A stretch of 64,000 bases of DNA from Flavobacterium anhuiense. GTDB taxonomy: Bacteria > Bacteroidota > Bacteroidia > Flavobacteriales > Flavobacteriaceae. This document shows, one piece after another, positions 1 through 8,093 of this stretch (positions within the stretch are counted from its first letter, which is position 1; each line of letters begins with the position of its first letter). Position numbers and translations under genes: made by a program. Location of the stretch: assembly GCF_900101855.1 (NCBI RefSeq), contig NZ_FMVC01000009.1:1-64000 (forward strand), written 5' to 3'. Below the pieces are notes generated by a model that saw only the letters and a list, made by a program, of their open reading frames with translations, searched no databases and had not been told where the DNA came from.

Positions 1-286
1 CTCTTAATTCAATCACTTTTTGCTCTATGAACGGCAAAGGGCGTCTGGTTTTATATTTTGGCCCCCGCTTCTGCGGCAGCAGATCCAAAGGTTTTCCGCT
101 CTGCTTATAGCGATTATAATACTTTAAGAAGCTTTTTCTGCACGTGTCGTTTGCTGTGTAAAAATCCATTGCTTTTTTATGCATTGGATGGGTCTTATTT
201 TTTACCTGCTCATATTCTTTTATCAGAAAACGATACTTCTCTAAATAGTTCCTCTCTAATGTTGAATCTTGACTGTTATTTCTCAT
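1..286 (-). CDS. Transposase, N-terminal part (cut by window edge)
   Basis: An open frame of 95 codons without a stop reads leftwards from an ATG at 286 and leaves the window at position 1. The product starts MRNNSQDSTLERNYLEKYR and is rich in Lys, Arg and Tyr. Residues about 45-95 (CRKSFLKYYNRYKQSGKP, then LLPQKRGPKYKTRRPLPF) look like the helix-turn-helix region and basic linker at the start of IS481/IS3-type DDE transposases. The catalytic DDE domain would lie outside the window, so family and intactness cannot be judged. The family call rests on recalled resemblance. No terminal inverted repeat could be fixed between 287 and 391, although a 10-bp-arm hairpin lies at 291-317. Confidence 0.6.
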   Translation of the reverse strand, partial: MRNNSQDSTLERNYLEKYRFLIKEYEQVKNKTHPMHKKAMDFYTANDTCRKSFLKYYNRYKQSGKPLDLLPQKRGPKYKTRRPLPFIEQKVIELR

Positions 287-391
287 CGCAACAAAATTTA
301 TTAAAGTTAAATTTTGTTACCGAATTATCTAACCTTTACAGAAATGACAAGATTGGGGCGAATTATTAGGCTGAAAATCTGTTGAACTAAA

Positions 392-751
392 TTACTTAAT
401 CCTAACCAATTTCCCTTTCCCAACCACTTCATCAAGATAATTTGCAGAAGAACTTTTCTTATCATGCATAAAAAAAGGAATCGTATCTTTTTTGATTTGA
501 TCTTTTGAAATGCTGATAATTAAATCAGTATTAATGAAATTATCCAATAATATTACGTTGCCATATGAAATTTTCCCTTTCGGCATGAACTTATTATCAA
601 AAATAAAAACGCTATCCTTAAAAGTAATTTTATCTTTTAGAATATAAGCATTGTCATCTTCAATTAAATAATTATAGCGGCCAGCAAGTTTGTCTGTTTT
701 TTGGTTGAAGTTGATAAAAAACAAGGTTAGTAGTAAGGCAAAATATTTCAT
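392..751 (-). CDS. Small exported protein of unknown function
   Basis: The product has 119 residues. The N-terminus MKYFALLLTLFFINFNQ is a short basic-hydrophobic signal sequence; the rest is a soluble domain rich in Asp, Lys and Ile (KDKITFKDSVFIFDN) that I do not recognise. An upstream TTG at 760 is also in frame, but the ATG at 751 puts the signal peptide first and is preferred. It starts just after the stop of the regulator gene at 757, so the two are probably co-transcribed. Nothing in the sequence ties it to acetate metabolism apart from this position. Confidence 0.6.
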   Translation of the reverse strand: MKYFALLLTLFFINFNQKTDKLAGRYNYLIEDDNAYILKDKITFKDSVFIFDNKFMPKGKISYGNVILLDNFINTDLIISISKDQIKKDTIPFFMHDKKSSSANYLDEVVGKGKLVRIK

Positions 752-756
752 AAAGG

Positions 757-2238
757 TCAACTGTATTGATTCATAAACTGCTGCACAACTGCATCTGTAT
801 TCTCATGGCGTTTTTTTCTTTCTAAAACAATCGGTGGAGCAGCTCTTTCTAAACAATCTTTTACTGCGCAAGTTTCGCAAGTTACACCAACAATCCGTTT
901 TACCAAAGGTTTTCCATCAATGAGTTTGAATTTCTTTTTCATTGTCGGATTAATCAAAATTCCAACAGAAATACTTCGAATAGTATCATGCAAAAAAGGA
1001 TCTTTTGTAGCCGATGAAAAAACTAAATATTCGTTTCCGCTATTGGCATAACTCGAAATTTGAGCATCAAAAAAATGAGGTTTATTTTGTTTGATGGCTT
1101 CGTCAATTGTTTTTACCGAAACCCATCTTCTGCAATAATGCTCGTTCGTTTCGTTGGCGTGCGGCTCCTGCTGGTGCGTAATGTGTAATTCTTTATTTAT
1201 CTGATAAAAATCAGAGCCGATTTTATGCGATAATCGTAAGAAGAATAAGTTTTTCAGCTGGAAATCTTTCGGTAACAAATTGGTCAATCGCTGATAAAAA
1301 GATTCAGGCGACACTTCAAAACTTTCAATTAATTGAACAAATTCTTCCGGTTTTGGGTTTTCGTTTTCCAAAAAAGAATTGATTTTATCTACCACTAATT
1401 TTCTAGGCAATATTAGAGCGCCAGCAAAATAAGAAGCGTAAAAATTATTTAAAACCTGATCGAAATTTTCAAACTTAATCCAGCTGAAAGTCAGCAGACG
1501 ATCAGAAATTTTCAAATAATTATAGGCTATTTCTTTTGCTAAAATAAAGGCTTTCTGTGGAGCATCAATTTCGGTTGAAAGCAATAAAGTTTTGCTTTTC
1601 GGAACATAAATCGAACGTAAATCGCCCAATGCTTCCTGATCTGTAAAGGCGATTTCTTTGATGTTGTATTCGTGTTCTTCTTTTAAAATCGCTTCGAGTT
1701 CTTCAATGCTTATTTTCGAATCCAGATTAATCTGAAAGGATTTCGAAAACGCAATTACTTTCTCTTCTAAATCTTCAAAATAATTGCTGTGCGCTTCCTG
1801 ATACGAACGCAAAGCTGCCAAAAAGAAACTTTCACGACTGAGATTATAATGTTGCGCAATTTCGATTATCGTACTAATAAACGCATTGACTTTGGCAGGA
1901 GCATTGGCAATGATGTCAATTAAATCAGCTTCTTGGATTCCGAAAAGCTCTAGCGGAATCTCTTTTAAAATTCCAGATTTTAAGATTTCCCCAATTGGAG
2001 AAAGATTATTGTCAAGTTTTAATGATACCATTTGGTCATAAGTCACGTCCAAATGTTTGCACAAAAGCAAAATTTTATCCGCTTTGGGGTATTTTTTTCC
2101 TTTTTCAATTTCATTTAAATATGATTTTGAAAGATTGGTCAGTTTGGCCAAGCCAAAAAGTGACAGGTTTTTTTGCATGCGAACCTGTTTCATTTTTAGC
2201 CCAAAAATCAGCTTTATATAGTCTTTTTCGATATCCAT
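757..2238 (-). CDS. RamB/ScfR-like XRE-family transcriptional regulator
   Basis: The 493-residue product has an N-terminal XRE helix-turn-helix (about 10-65, motif LSLFGLAKLTNLSKSYLNEI), a central IrrE/ImmA-like region (about 190-300) and a C-terminal part ending in a cysteine cluster (VTCETCAVKDC, about 453-463). The central region has AKEIAYNYL where metallopeptidases carry HExxH, so it is probably a sensor and not a protease. This architecture is that of RamB and ScfR, regulators of acetate, glyoxylate or short-chain acyl-CoA metabolism in actinobacteria. It is divergent from malate synthase and isocitrate lyase, the known targets of RamB. Effector and sign of control are unknown. Confidence 0.85.
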   Translation of the reverse strand: MDIEKDYIKLIFGLKMKQVRMQKNLSLFGLAKLTNLSKSYLNEIEKGKKYPKADKILLLCKHLDVTYDQMVSLKLDNNLSPIGEILKSGILKEIPLELFGIQEADLIDIIANAPAKVNAFISTIIEIAQHYNLSRESFFLAALRSYQEAHSNYFEDLEEKVIAFSKSFQINLDSKISIEELEAILKEEHEYNIKEIAFTDQEALGDLRSIYVPKSKTLLLSTEIDAPQKAFILAKEIAYNYLKISDRLLTFSWIKFENFDQVLNNFYASYFAGALILPRKLVVDKINSFLENENPKPEEFVQLIESFEVSPESFYQRLTNLLPKDFQLKNLFFLRLSHKIGSDFYQINKELHITHQQEPHANETNEHYCRRWVSVKTIDEAIKQNKPHFFDAQISSYANSGNEYLVFSSATKDPFLHDTIRSISVGILINPTMKKKFKLIDGKPLVKRIVGVTCETCAVKDCLERAAPPIVLERKKRHENTDAVVQQFMNQYS

Positions 2239-2292
2239 AATCCAAATGTAAGTATTCTAAAAATAATCGCCAAAAAAATATTTTTTAAATTT

Positions 2293-2306
2293 AGCGAACG
2301 TTCGCT
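2293..2306. promoter_or_regulatory. Perfect 14-bp palindrome, candidate operator
   Basis: AGCGAACGTTCGCT is a perfect inverted repeat with G+C content well above the flanking AT-rich DNA. It lies in the only intergenic region between the RamB-like regulator (start 2238) and malate synthase (start 2449). It is a likely binding site for that regulator or another dimeric one. Binding is inferred. Confidence 0.5.
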
Positions 2307-2448
2307 TGTTTTGTAAAAAACTTTTTTATAACATTGTATCGTTGAAACTTGTTAATTATGAATTAGTTATGATTGAGTTGTTTTTGACGAAATGAAAAGC
2401 GTAAACAGAAAATCTGTTTTTTAAAATTTAAAATTAAAATCTGCAGCT

Positions 2449-4050
2449 ATGAAAAACCAATTAGAGATCACTGAAATGGCTATAGAATTCCTAGCCGACA
2501 AAAAGCTTGCTTATCCAAAAATCTGGACAGAAGAAGCAACTGCGTTTATTATCGAATTACACAAAAAATTCGAATCGCAAAGAAAATTACTGCTTTTACA
2601 GAGAGAACAGAAACAAGTCACTTTTGATCAGGGAATTATGCCGGTTTTTATTCCAGAAACCAAAAGCATCAGAGAAAGTAATTGGACAGCTGGAGAAATT
2701 CCGAAAGATTTACTGGACAGAAGAGTGGAAATTACCGGGCCAGTTGACCGAAAAATGATTATTAATGCTTTGAATTCGGGTGCCAAAACTTTTATGGCCG
2801 ATTTTGAAGATAGTACTTCACCAACTTGGCAAAACCTGATGGATGGACAAATGAATTTGATTGATGCCGTTAATAAAACCATCACGTTTACCGATTTGGT
2901 GAAACAGAAATCATATCACTTAAATGAAAAAATCGCAACGCTTATTGTTCGTCCAAGAGGTTTGCATCTGCCAGAAAAACATGTTTTGATTGAAGGAAAT
3001 GAACTTTCGGGTTCTTTGGTAGATTTTGGTTTGTATGTTTTTCATAATCATAAACGACTTTTGGAAAACAATTCTGGACCCTATTTCTACATTCCGAAAT
3101 TAGAACATTATCTGGAAGCAAGATGGTGGGATACTGTAATTGATTTTACAGAAGATTATTTGAATCTGAAACGAGGAACCATAAAAGTGACGGTTTTAAT
3201 TGAAACCATAACGGCAAGTTTTCAGTTGGATGAAATCATTTATGAATTGAAAGAACATATTGTGGGCTTAAACTGCGGACGTTGGGATTATATTTTCTCT
3301 TACATTAAAAAGTTTAGAAAAAATCCAAAATTCATTGTTCCAGATCGTGATCAGGTAAATATGACTTCGCCTTTTATGAATGCGTATTCAAATCTGGTAA
3401 TTCAGAGATGCCATAAAAGAGGAATTCATGCGATTGGTGGAATGGCAGCTCAAATTCCGATTAAAAATAATGAAGAAGCCAATGCGATCGCTTTCGCAAA
3501 AGTGAGAACCGATAAAGAGCGTGAAGTTCGAAACGGCCACGACGGAACCTGGGTAGCGCATCCGGATTTAGTTGCAATAGCAAAAGAAGTTTTTGATAAA
3601 GGAATGCCGTCTCCAAATCAGATTCATGTAAAACGAGAACATCGAAGAATCACAGAAGCCGACTTGATCGAACCGCCAATTGGATTAATCACAGAAAATG
3701 GTGTTCGAAAAAATATCAATGTAGCCGTTTTGTATTTGGCTTCATGGCTAAACGGACAAGGCGCGGCTGCTTTGCATAATTTGATGGAAGATGCAGCAAC
3801 GGCTGAAATTTCAAGATCGCAATTGTGGCAATGGCTTCAGAATAAAGTGATTTTGGATAATGGGCGAAAATTAGATTTGGCGTATTACCATGAATTGGCT
3901 TTAGATGAATTTAGAAAAATCAAGGAAGAATTAGGAGAAGAAAATCACGAAAAACAACAGTTTCCTTTAGCTGAAAAATTGCTGGAAAGATTGGTTGTAA
4001 ATCTGCATTTTGTGGATTTCCTAACGATTCCGTGCTATAAATATTTGTGA
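2449..4050 (+). CDS. aceB: Malate synthase A
   Basis: This enzyme condenses glyoxylate with acetyl-CoA to malate, the second step of the glyoxylate shunt. The length of 533 residues is normal for the A isoform. Family blocks are seen: ADFEDSTSPTW (about 120), RPRGLHLPE (about 168), VLIETITASFQLDEIIYEL (about 247), GLNCGRWDYIFSYIKKF (about 275), GGMAAQIPIKN (about 330) and NGHDGTWVAHPDL (about 362). It is followed after 124 bp by isocitrate lyase on the same strand. Expression on acetate or fatty acids is expected, probably controlled from the divergent regulator. Confidence 0.96.
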   Translation: MKNQLEITEMAIEFLADKKLAYPKIWTEEATAFIIELHKKFESQRKLLLLQREQKQVTFDQGIMPVFIPETKSIRESNWTAGEIPKDLLDRRVEITGPVDRKMIINALNSGAKTFMADFEDSTSPTWQNLMDGQMNLIDAVNKTITFTDLVKQKSYHLNEKIATLIVRPRGLHLPEKHVLIEGNELSGSLVDFGLYVFHNHKRLLENNSGPYFYIPKLEHYLEARWWDTVIDFTEDYLNLKRGTIKVTVLIETITASFQLDEIIYELKEHIVGLNCGRWDYIFSYIKKFRKNPKFIVPDRDQVNMTSPFMNAYSNLVIQRCHKRGIHAIGGMAAQIPIKNNEEANAIAFAKVRTDKEREVRNGHDGTWVAHPDLVAIAKEVFDKGMPSPNQIHVKREHRRITEADLIEPPIGLITENGVRKNINVAVLYLASWLNGQGAAALHNLMEDAATAEISRSQLWQWLQNKVILDNGRKLDLAYYHELALDEFRKIKEELGEENHEKQQFPLAEKLLERLVVNLHFVDFLTIPCYKYL

Positions 4051-4136
4051 AAAATTAAAAATTGAGAATTAAAAATTAAATTTTTCACCCAGATTTGGCT
4101 GATAACGCAGATTTTTAATTCTCAATTTTTAATTTT
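4051..4136. repeat. 26-bp perfect inverted repeat between aceB and aceA
   Basis: Arms 4051-4076 and 4111-4136 are exact reverse complements (core ATTCTCAATTTTTAATT) around a 34-nt loop. The same AATTCTCAATTTTTAATT theme recurs degenerately near 10093-10115 and 51125-51165. It may act as an mRNA hairpin between the two genes or be a dispersed palindromic repeat. Confidence 0.7.
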
Positions 4137-4174
4137 TAATTGAAAGCTTACTAACCACTTTAACTATACTATTT

Positions 4175-5455
4175 ATGAAAACAACAGAAGACAGAATTCA
4201 GGAATTGATTAACGATTGGATCACGAACCCGAGATGGAAAGGCGTTGAACGTCCTTACACTGCGAGTGAAGTTGTGACGCTTCAAGGGTCTTATAAAATT
4301 GAGCATTCTATTGCCAAAATGGGTGCCGAAAAATTATGGAGAAAGTTAAAAAGTCAGGATTATGTTGCGGGTTTGGGAGCGTTGACTGGAAATCAGGCGA
4401 TTCAGGAAGTCGATGCAGGTTTAGAAGCAATTTATTTAAGCGGATGGCAGGTTGCGGCCGATGCAAATCTGGCGGGAGAAATGTATCCTGACCAATCGCT
4501 TTATCCTGTAAACAGCGTTCCGATGGTGGTAAAAAAGATCAACAACGCTTTATTGCGCGCCGATCAGATTCAGACTGTAAATAATATTGAAAATAAAAAA
4601 GATTATTTAGTTCCGATTGTGGCTGATGCTGAAGCAGGTTTTGGCGGAAACTTAAATGCTTTCGAATTAATGAAATCCATGATTGAAGCCGGAGCTTCTG
4701 GAGTGCATTTTGAAGATCAGTTAAGTTCTGCTAAAAAATGCGGACACTTGGGCGGAAAGGTTTTGGTACCAACACAAGAAGCAATCAATAAATTAATTGC
4801 AGCACGACTGGCTTCAGATGTTATGGGAGTTCCAACCTTGATCGTTGCCAGAACAGATGCTGATGCAGCTAATTTGCTAACAAGTGATGCCGACCCAAGA
4901 GACAGGAAATTTTTAACAGGAGAAAAAACAAGCGAAGGTTTCTTCTATGTGAAAAACGGAATCGAGCAGGGAATTGCTAGAGGTTTAAGCTACGCGCCAT
5001 ATGCCGATTTAATTTGGATGGAAACCAGTAATCCGGATTTAGATTATGCAAGAAAGTTTGCAAAAGCAATGAAAAAAGAATTCCCGGATAAGATGCTGGC
5101 GTATAATTGTTCTCCATCTTTCAATTGGGCGGCAAAATTATCAGTTGCCGAAATGGAAACGTTTAGAGAAGATTTAGCCGAAATGGGATATGCTTTCCAA
5201 TTCATCACTTTAGCTGGATTCCATGCTTTAAATACAAGTATGTTTGAATTGTCTAAAGCCTATAAAGAGCGCGGAATGGCAGGTTATTCTGAGTTGCAGG
5301 AAAGAGAATTCGCATTACAACAAAACGGATTCAGAGCGGTAAAACATCAAGCTTTCGTAGGAACTTCTTATTTTGATGCCGTTCAAAATACCGTTATGTT
5401 AGGAAAATCAGCCATAACAGCAATGGAACATTCTACAGAGGTTGAGCAATTTTAA
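4175..5455 (+). CDS. aceA: Isocitrate lyase
   Basis: This enzyme cleaves isocitrate to glyoxylate and succinate, the first step of the glyoxylate shunt. The product has 426 residues, close to the usual 430. It shows the catalytic signature KKCGHLGGKVLVP (KKCGH at about 187-191), VADAEAGFGG upstream (metal-binding Asp) and AYNCSPSFNW near residue 308. The N-terminus NPRWKGVERPYTASEV matches the family. It lies downstream of malate synthase and the pair forms a complete shunt. No kinase/phosphatase gene (aceK) is present, as expected outside enterobacteria. Confidence 0.97.
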   Translation: MKTTEDRIQELINDWITNPRWKGVERPYTASEVVTLQGSYKIEHSIAKMGAEKLWRKLKSQDYVAGLGALTGNQAIQEVDAGLEAIYLSGWQVAADANLAGEMYPDQSLYPVNSVPMVVKKINNALLRADQIQTVNNIENKKDYLVPIVADAEAGFGGNLNAFELMKSMIEAGASGVHFEDQLSSAKKCGHLGGKVLVPTQEAINKLIAARLASDVMGVPTLIVARTDADAANLLTSDADPRDRKFLTGEKTSEGFFYVKNGIEQGIARGLSYAPYADLIWMETSNPDLDYARKFAKAMKKEFPDKMLAYNCSPSFNWAAKLSVAEMETFREDLAEMGYAFQFITLAGFHALNTSMFELSKAYKERGMAGYSELQEREFALQQNGFRAVKHQAFVGTSYFDAVQNTVMLGKSAITAMEHSTEVEQF

Positions 5456-5463
5456 GTTTTTTT

Positions 5464-5554
5464 AACCATTAAGATATTAAGAAAGTTAAGCTTTATATTC
5501 TTAAAAATAAGACAGGTTAAGTCTCGCTTGATGAATCTTAATGTCTTAATGGTT
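5464..5554. terminator. Inverted repeat between convergent genes
   Basis: Arms 5464-5481 (AACCATTAAGATATTAAG) and 5537-5554 are reverse complements with one mismatch, separated by a 55-nt loop. They sit between aceA and the convergent Crp/Fnr-type gene. The loop is long for a classical terminator, so this may instead be a dispersed repeat. Confidence 0.4.
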
Positions 5555-5559
5555 TATTT

Positions 5560-6135
5560 TTACTTCTTCAAAAGGCGAGCTTTCATTTTGCTAAAGAATT
5601 CTGGTGTTACGCCAATGAAAGAGGCGATTTGTTTTTGAGGAACTTTGTGAACCAATGATCCATATTTTTTAGTGAATTTCTCAAAACGTTCTTCGGCAGG
5701 TAAACTCAAATTGTCCATTAATCTTTGTTGATTTGCAACTAGTGAATTCTCAATTAGAATCCTGAAAAAACGTTCCAGCTTCGGAATTTCAAGATACAAT
5801 TGTTCTTGATTTTCTTTGGATAACGAAACGACTTCAGCTTCTTCTAAAACTTCAATAAAAAGCTGTCCCGGTTTTTGTGAAAAATAGCTGTACATATCAC
5901 TCATCCACCAGCCTTCACAGGCAAAAGATAAAACATGTTCAACAATATTATCATTGATATTGAAGCTTCTTAAAATCCCTGAGTTTACAAAATACGAATG
6001 CTTGCAGACTTCGCCAGCATTCAATAAAAGCGTTTTAGCTTTGTAAGTGTTCGTTTCCAGTTTAGATAAAAAAAGCGCCTGTTCTTCTGGTGTCAGAGAA
6101 ACGTGTTTAGCAATGTTTTCAAGAATTAATGCCAT
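5560..6135 (-). CDS. Crp/Fnr-family transcriptional regulator
   Basis: The product has 191 residues: a cyclic-nucleotide-binding-like beta-roll at about 25-115 (LLNAGEVCKHSYFVNSGILRSF) and a short C-terminal winged helix (KQIASFIGVTPEFFSKMKARL, about 167-187). The Bacteroidota have many such regulators that lack the Fnr Fe-S cysteine set and whose ligand is unknown; there is no Fnr-like N-terminal Cys cluster here. Its start overlaps the stop of the upstream DUF6370 gene (TAATG), so the two form one transcript. Whether it recognises the Fnr-like sites before the yceI genes (45333 and 46194) is not known. Confidence 0.88.
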   Translation of the reverse strand: MALILENIAKHVSLTPEEQALFLSKLETNTYKAKTLLLNAGEVCKHSYFVNSGILRSFNINDNIVEHVLSFACEGWWMSDMYSYFSQKPGQLFIEVLEEAEVVSLSKENQEQLYLEIPKLERFFRILIENSLVANQQRLMDNLSLPAEERFEKFTKKYGSLVHKVPQKQIASFIGVTPEFFSKMKARLLKK

Positions 6136-6455
6136 TATTTTTTATCGTCTATTAAAGTAAATGAAGTTGCTTTAAATCTGTCTCCTTTGATCTCTCCTGT
6201 AACTAAAGCTTTGCTGATGGCATTGCAGAAACCTTTTTCAGCGTGAGCATCTCCATGATCGTGAATCGTAGTTCCGTCAACGAAATACGATTTTCCGTCA
6301 ATACGAACGGCTAAATCACAGCTTTTGCCTTTCATTCCGAATTGACATTCTCCGCAAGAAGCTTCAACGACTGTTGGTTTGTCAAATTTCTTTTTATCTT
6401 GTGCCTGTACTGCGATCCCAACAAAAAGGAAAGTCGCTAAAAGTATGTTTTTCAT
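6135..6455 (-). CDS. DUF6370 family exported cysteine-rich protein
   Basis: The product has 106 residues with a signal peptide (MKNILLATFLFVGIAVQAQ). The mature part contains EASCGECQFGMKGKSCDLAV, then a His/Asp-rich stretch TTIHDHGDAHAEKGFC. Cysteines and histidines spaced like this suggest metal binding in the periplasm, which is inference. I recognise the family (DUF6370) but no function is established. It is the first gene of a two-gene unit with the Crp/Fnr-type regulator. Confidence 0.75.
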   Translation of the reverse strand: MKNILLATFLFVGIAVQAQDKKKFDKPTVVEASCGECQFGMKGKSCDLAVRIDGKSYFVDGTTIHDHGDAHAEKGFCNAISKALVTGEIKGDRFKATSFTLIDDKK

Positions 6456-6457
6456 AG

Positions 6458-7618
6458 TTAAGAATTTACAGTTATTAATTTTGCCGTTTCTTTGGCACGC
6501 TCTGTTATTTCGTTAATTGGAGTCGAAAGTGAGTCGTGGCTTAAAACTACTCCCATTCTGCGGTAGGGTCTTGAAGTTGGTTTTCCAAAGATTCTGAAAT
6601 CGGTTTTAGGTAAAGCAGCTACTTTTTCGATTCCAGTAAAAGTTGGATTTGCAGAATCTTCTGATGCTAAAATTACGGCACTTGCTCCAGCTTTTTCTAA
6701 ATTGATTTCGAAAATTGGAAGACTTAAAATGGCGCGTAAATGTAATTCAAATTCGTTGAAATTCTGAGTTCCGGCCAAAGTAACCATTCCGGTATCGTGC
6801 GGACGCGGAGAAAGTTCAGAGAAATAAACCCCTTCATTAGTTAAGAAAAATTCGACACCAAAAAGTCCTGCGCCACCAAGTGCTTCAGTAATTTTTTCGG
6901 CCATATCTTGAGCTTCGTATAAATCTTTTTCTGAAACCAAAGCCGGTTGCCAGCTTTCCTGATAATCGCCACGTTCTTGTCTGTGTCCAATTGGAGCGCA
7001 AAACAAAGTTGGATTGTTATTTTGTGTAATCGTCAAAAGCGTAATTTCTGAATGAAAATCAACAAAAGCTTCTACGATCACTTCAATAACATCACCACGC
7101 GAACCTGCAACGGCATATTGCCATGCTTTTTCTATATCACTTTCGGTTTTGATGGTTGATTGTCCTTTTCCTGATGAAGACATTAAAGGTTTTACAACGC
7201 ATGGAATTCCAACTTCCTGAACTGCTTTTTGCAGTTCTTCAGCAGAAGTAGCGTATTCGTATTTTGCTGTACGTAATCCAAGTTCTTTTGCAGCTAAATC
7301 ACGAATGGCCTTACGATTCATCGTAAAGTTTGCCGCTTTCGCTGAAGGAACAACCGTGATTCCTTGTTTTTCGTAATCGTAAAAACGTTCGGTGCGAATG
7401 GCTTCTATTTCGGGAACGATAAAGTCAGGTTTATGTTTGGCTACGATTCGGTCAAGTGCTTCGCCGTCAAGCATATTGATGACTTCAAAACCGTGTGCGA
7501 CTTGCATGGCTGGCGCATTTTCGTAACTGTCAACTGCGATTATAGTTTGTCCGATTCGTTGTGCGGCAATGACAAATTCTTTGCCTAATTCGCCTGAACC
7601 TAGGAGTAGTATTTTCAT
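6458..7618 (-). CDS. purT: Formate-dependent phosphoribosylglycinamide formyltransferase
   Basis: This ATP-grasp enzyme formylates GAR using formate and ATP in purine synthesis. The start is the ATG at 7618 (MKILLLGSGELGKEF, a dinucleotide-fold N-terminus); an in-frame upstream extension to 7684 lacks family character and runs into repeat DNA. The resulting 386 residues agree with the usual 390 or so. Family blocks seen: PEIEAIRTERFYDYE, NRKAIRDLAA, CVVKPLMSSSGKGQS (ATP-grasp glycine loop), GAGLFGVEFF and SPRPHDTGMVTL. The stop is 3 bp from the DUF6370 start, so read-through into that gene is possible. Confidence 0.95.
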   Translation of the reverse strand: MKILLLGSGELGKEFVIAAQRIGQTIIAVDSYENAPAMQVAHGFEVINMLDGEALDRIVAKHKPDFIVPEIEAIRTERFYDYEKQGITVVPSAKAANFTMNRKAIRDLAAKELGLRTAKYEYATSAEELQKAVQEVGIPCVVKPLMSSSGKGQSTIKTESDIEKAWQYAVAGSRGDVIEVIVEAFVDFHSEITLLTITQNNNPTLFCAPIGHRQERGDYQESWQPALVSEKDLYEAQDMAEKITEALGGAGLFGVEFFLTNEGVYFSELSPRPHDTGMVTLAGTQNFNEFELHLRAILSLPIFEINLEKAGASAVILASEDSANPTFTGIEKVAALPKTDFRIFGKPTSRPYRRMGVVLSHDSLSTPINEITERAKETAKLITVNS

Positions 7619-7665
7619 TTTGGAATGTTGTATTGTTTGAGTAGTAAAAGTAGATAAAAATGTTT

Positions 7666-8085
7666 TTAACCGCAAAGTTCGCAAAGAATTACGCGAAGAA
7701 CGCTATATTTTTGTTTTTAAGTTAAAAAAGAGCACAAAGACTTTCTCTCGCAGATTTTGCAGATTCGGCAGATTTAATTTTGTAATTGATTTTAGTTTTA
7801 AGACAAAGTCACCATACAGTTTGTCATTTCGACGAAGGAGAAATCTCCACGAGTAGCTCTACAAAGATTGGCTTATTGGAACGGAGTTACTTGCGAAGAT
7901 TTCTCCTTCGTCGAAATGACAAGATTGTGGAAATAACAGATTATTTAACCGCAAAGTCCGCAAAGAATTACGCAAAGAACGCAAAGTTTCGCTTTTAAAG
8001 TAAAAGAAAAGGTTCGCAAAGATTTTAAAATAATCTTTGCGAACTTTGCGTATTCCTTTGCGTCTTTGCGGTTAAAAAACTTTGC
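7666..8085. repeat. CGCAAAG repeat array in the gap upstream of purT
   Basis: The 475-bp gap 7619-8093 holds no credible gene. A 38-nt unit beginning TTAACCGCAAAGT occurs at 7666-7703 and 7945-7982 with 36 of 38 identical bases. It is followed by a composite hairpin: the inner stem around 8011-8043 reads GTTCGCAAAGATT against its reverse complement, and the outer CTTTGCGGTTAA at 8068-8080 mirrors the first unit. The array is flavobacterial intergenic repeat DNA of unknown role. The palindromic element at 7821-7922 lies between the two 38-nt units. Confidence 0.75.
7821..7922. repeat. Palindromic element, copy 1 (26-bp perfect arms)
   Basis: Arms TTGTCATTTCGACGAAGGAG...(7821-7846) and 7897-7922 are exact reverse complements. 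A second copy with the same arms is at 25629-25730. The interior contains a GAGTAGCTC segment shared with copy 2 and a CTACAAAGATTG segment that appears inverted in copy 2. The size and palindrome resemble REPIN/MITE-type non-autonomous repeats. A frame across 7786-7998 simply translates this repeat. Confidence 0.8.
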
Positions 8086-8093
8086 GGTAAAAA

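Noticed and set aside
58..369. Plus-strand open frame of 103 codons
   Set aside because: It is a shadow of the minus-strand transposase; the product has no protein-like features and the opposite frame is clearly coding.
7786..7998. Plus-strand open frame of 70 codons
   Set aside because: It is a translation of the palindromic element and CGCAAAG repeats; the same CHFDEGEIS-type peptide arises wherever the repeat occurs.
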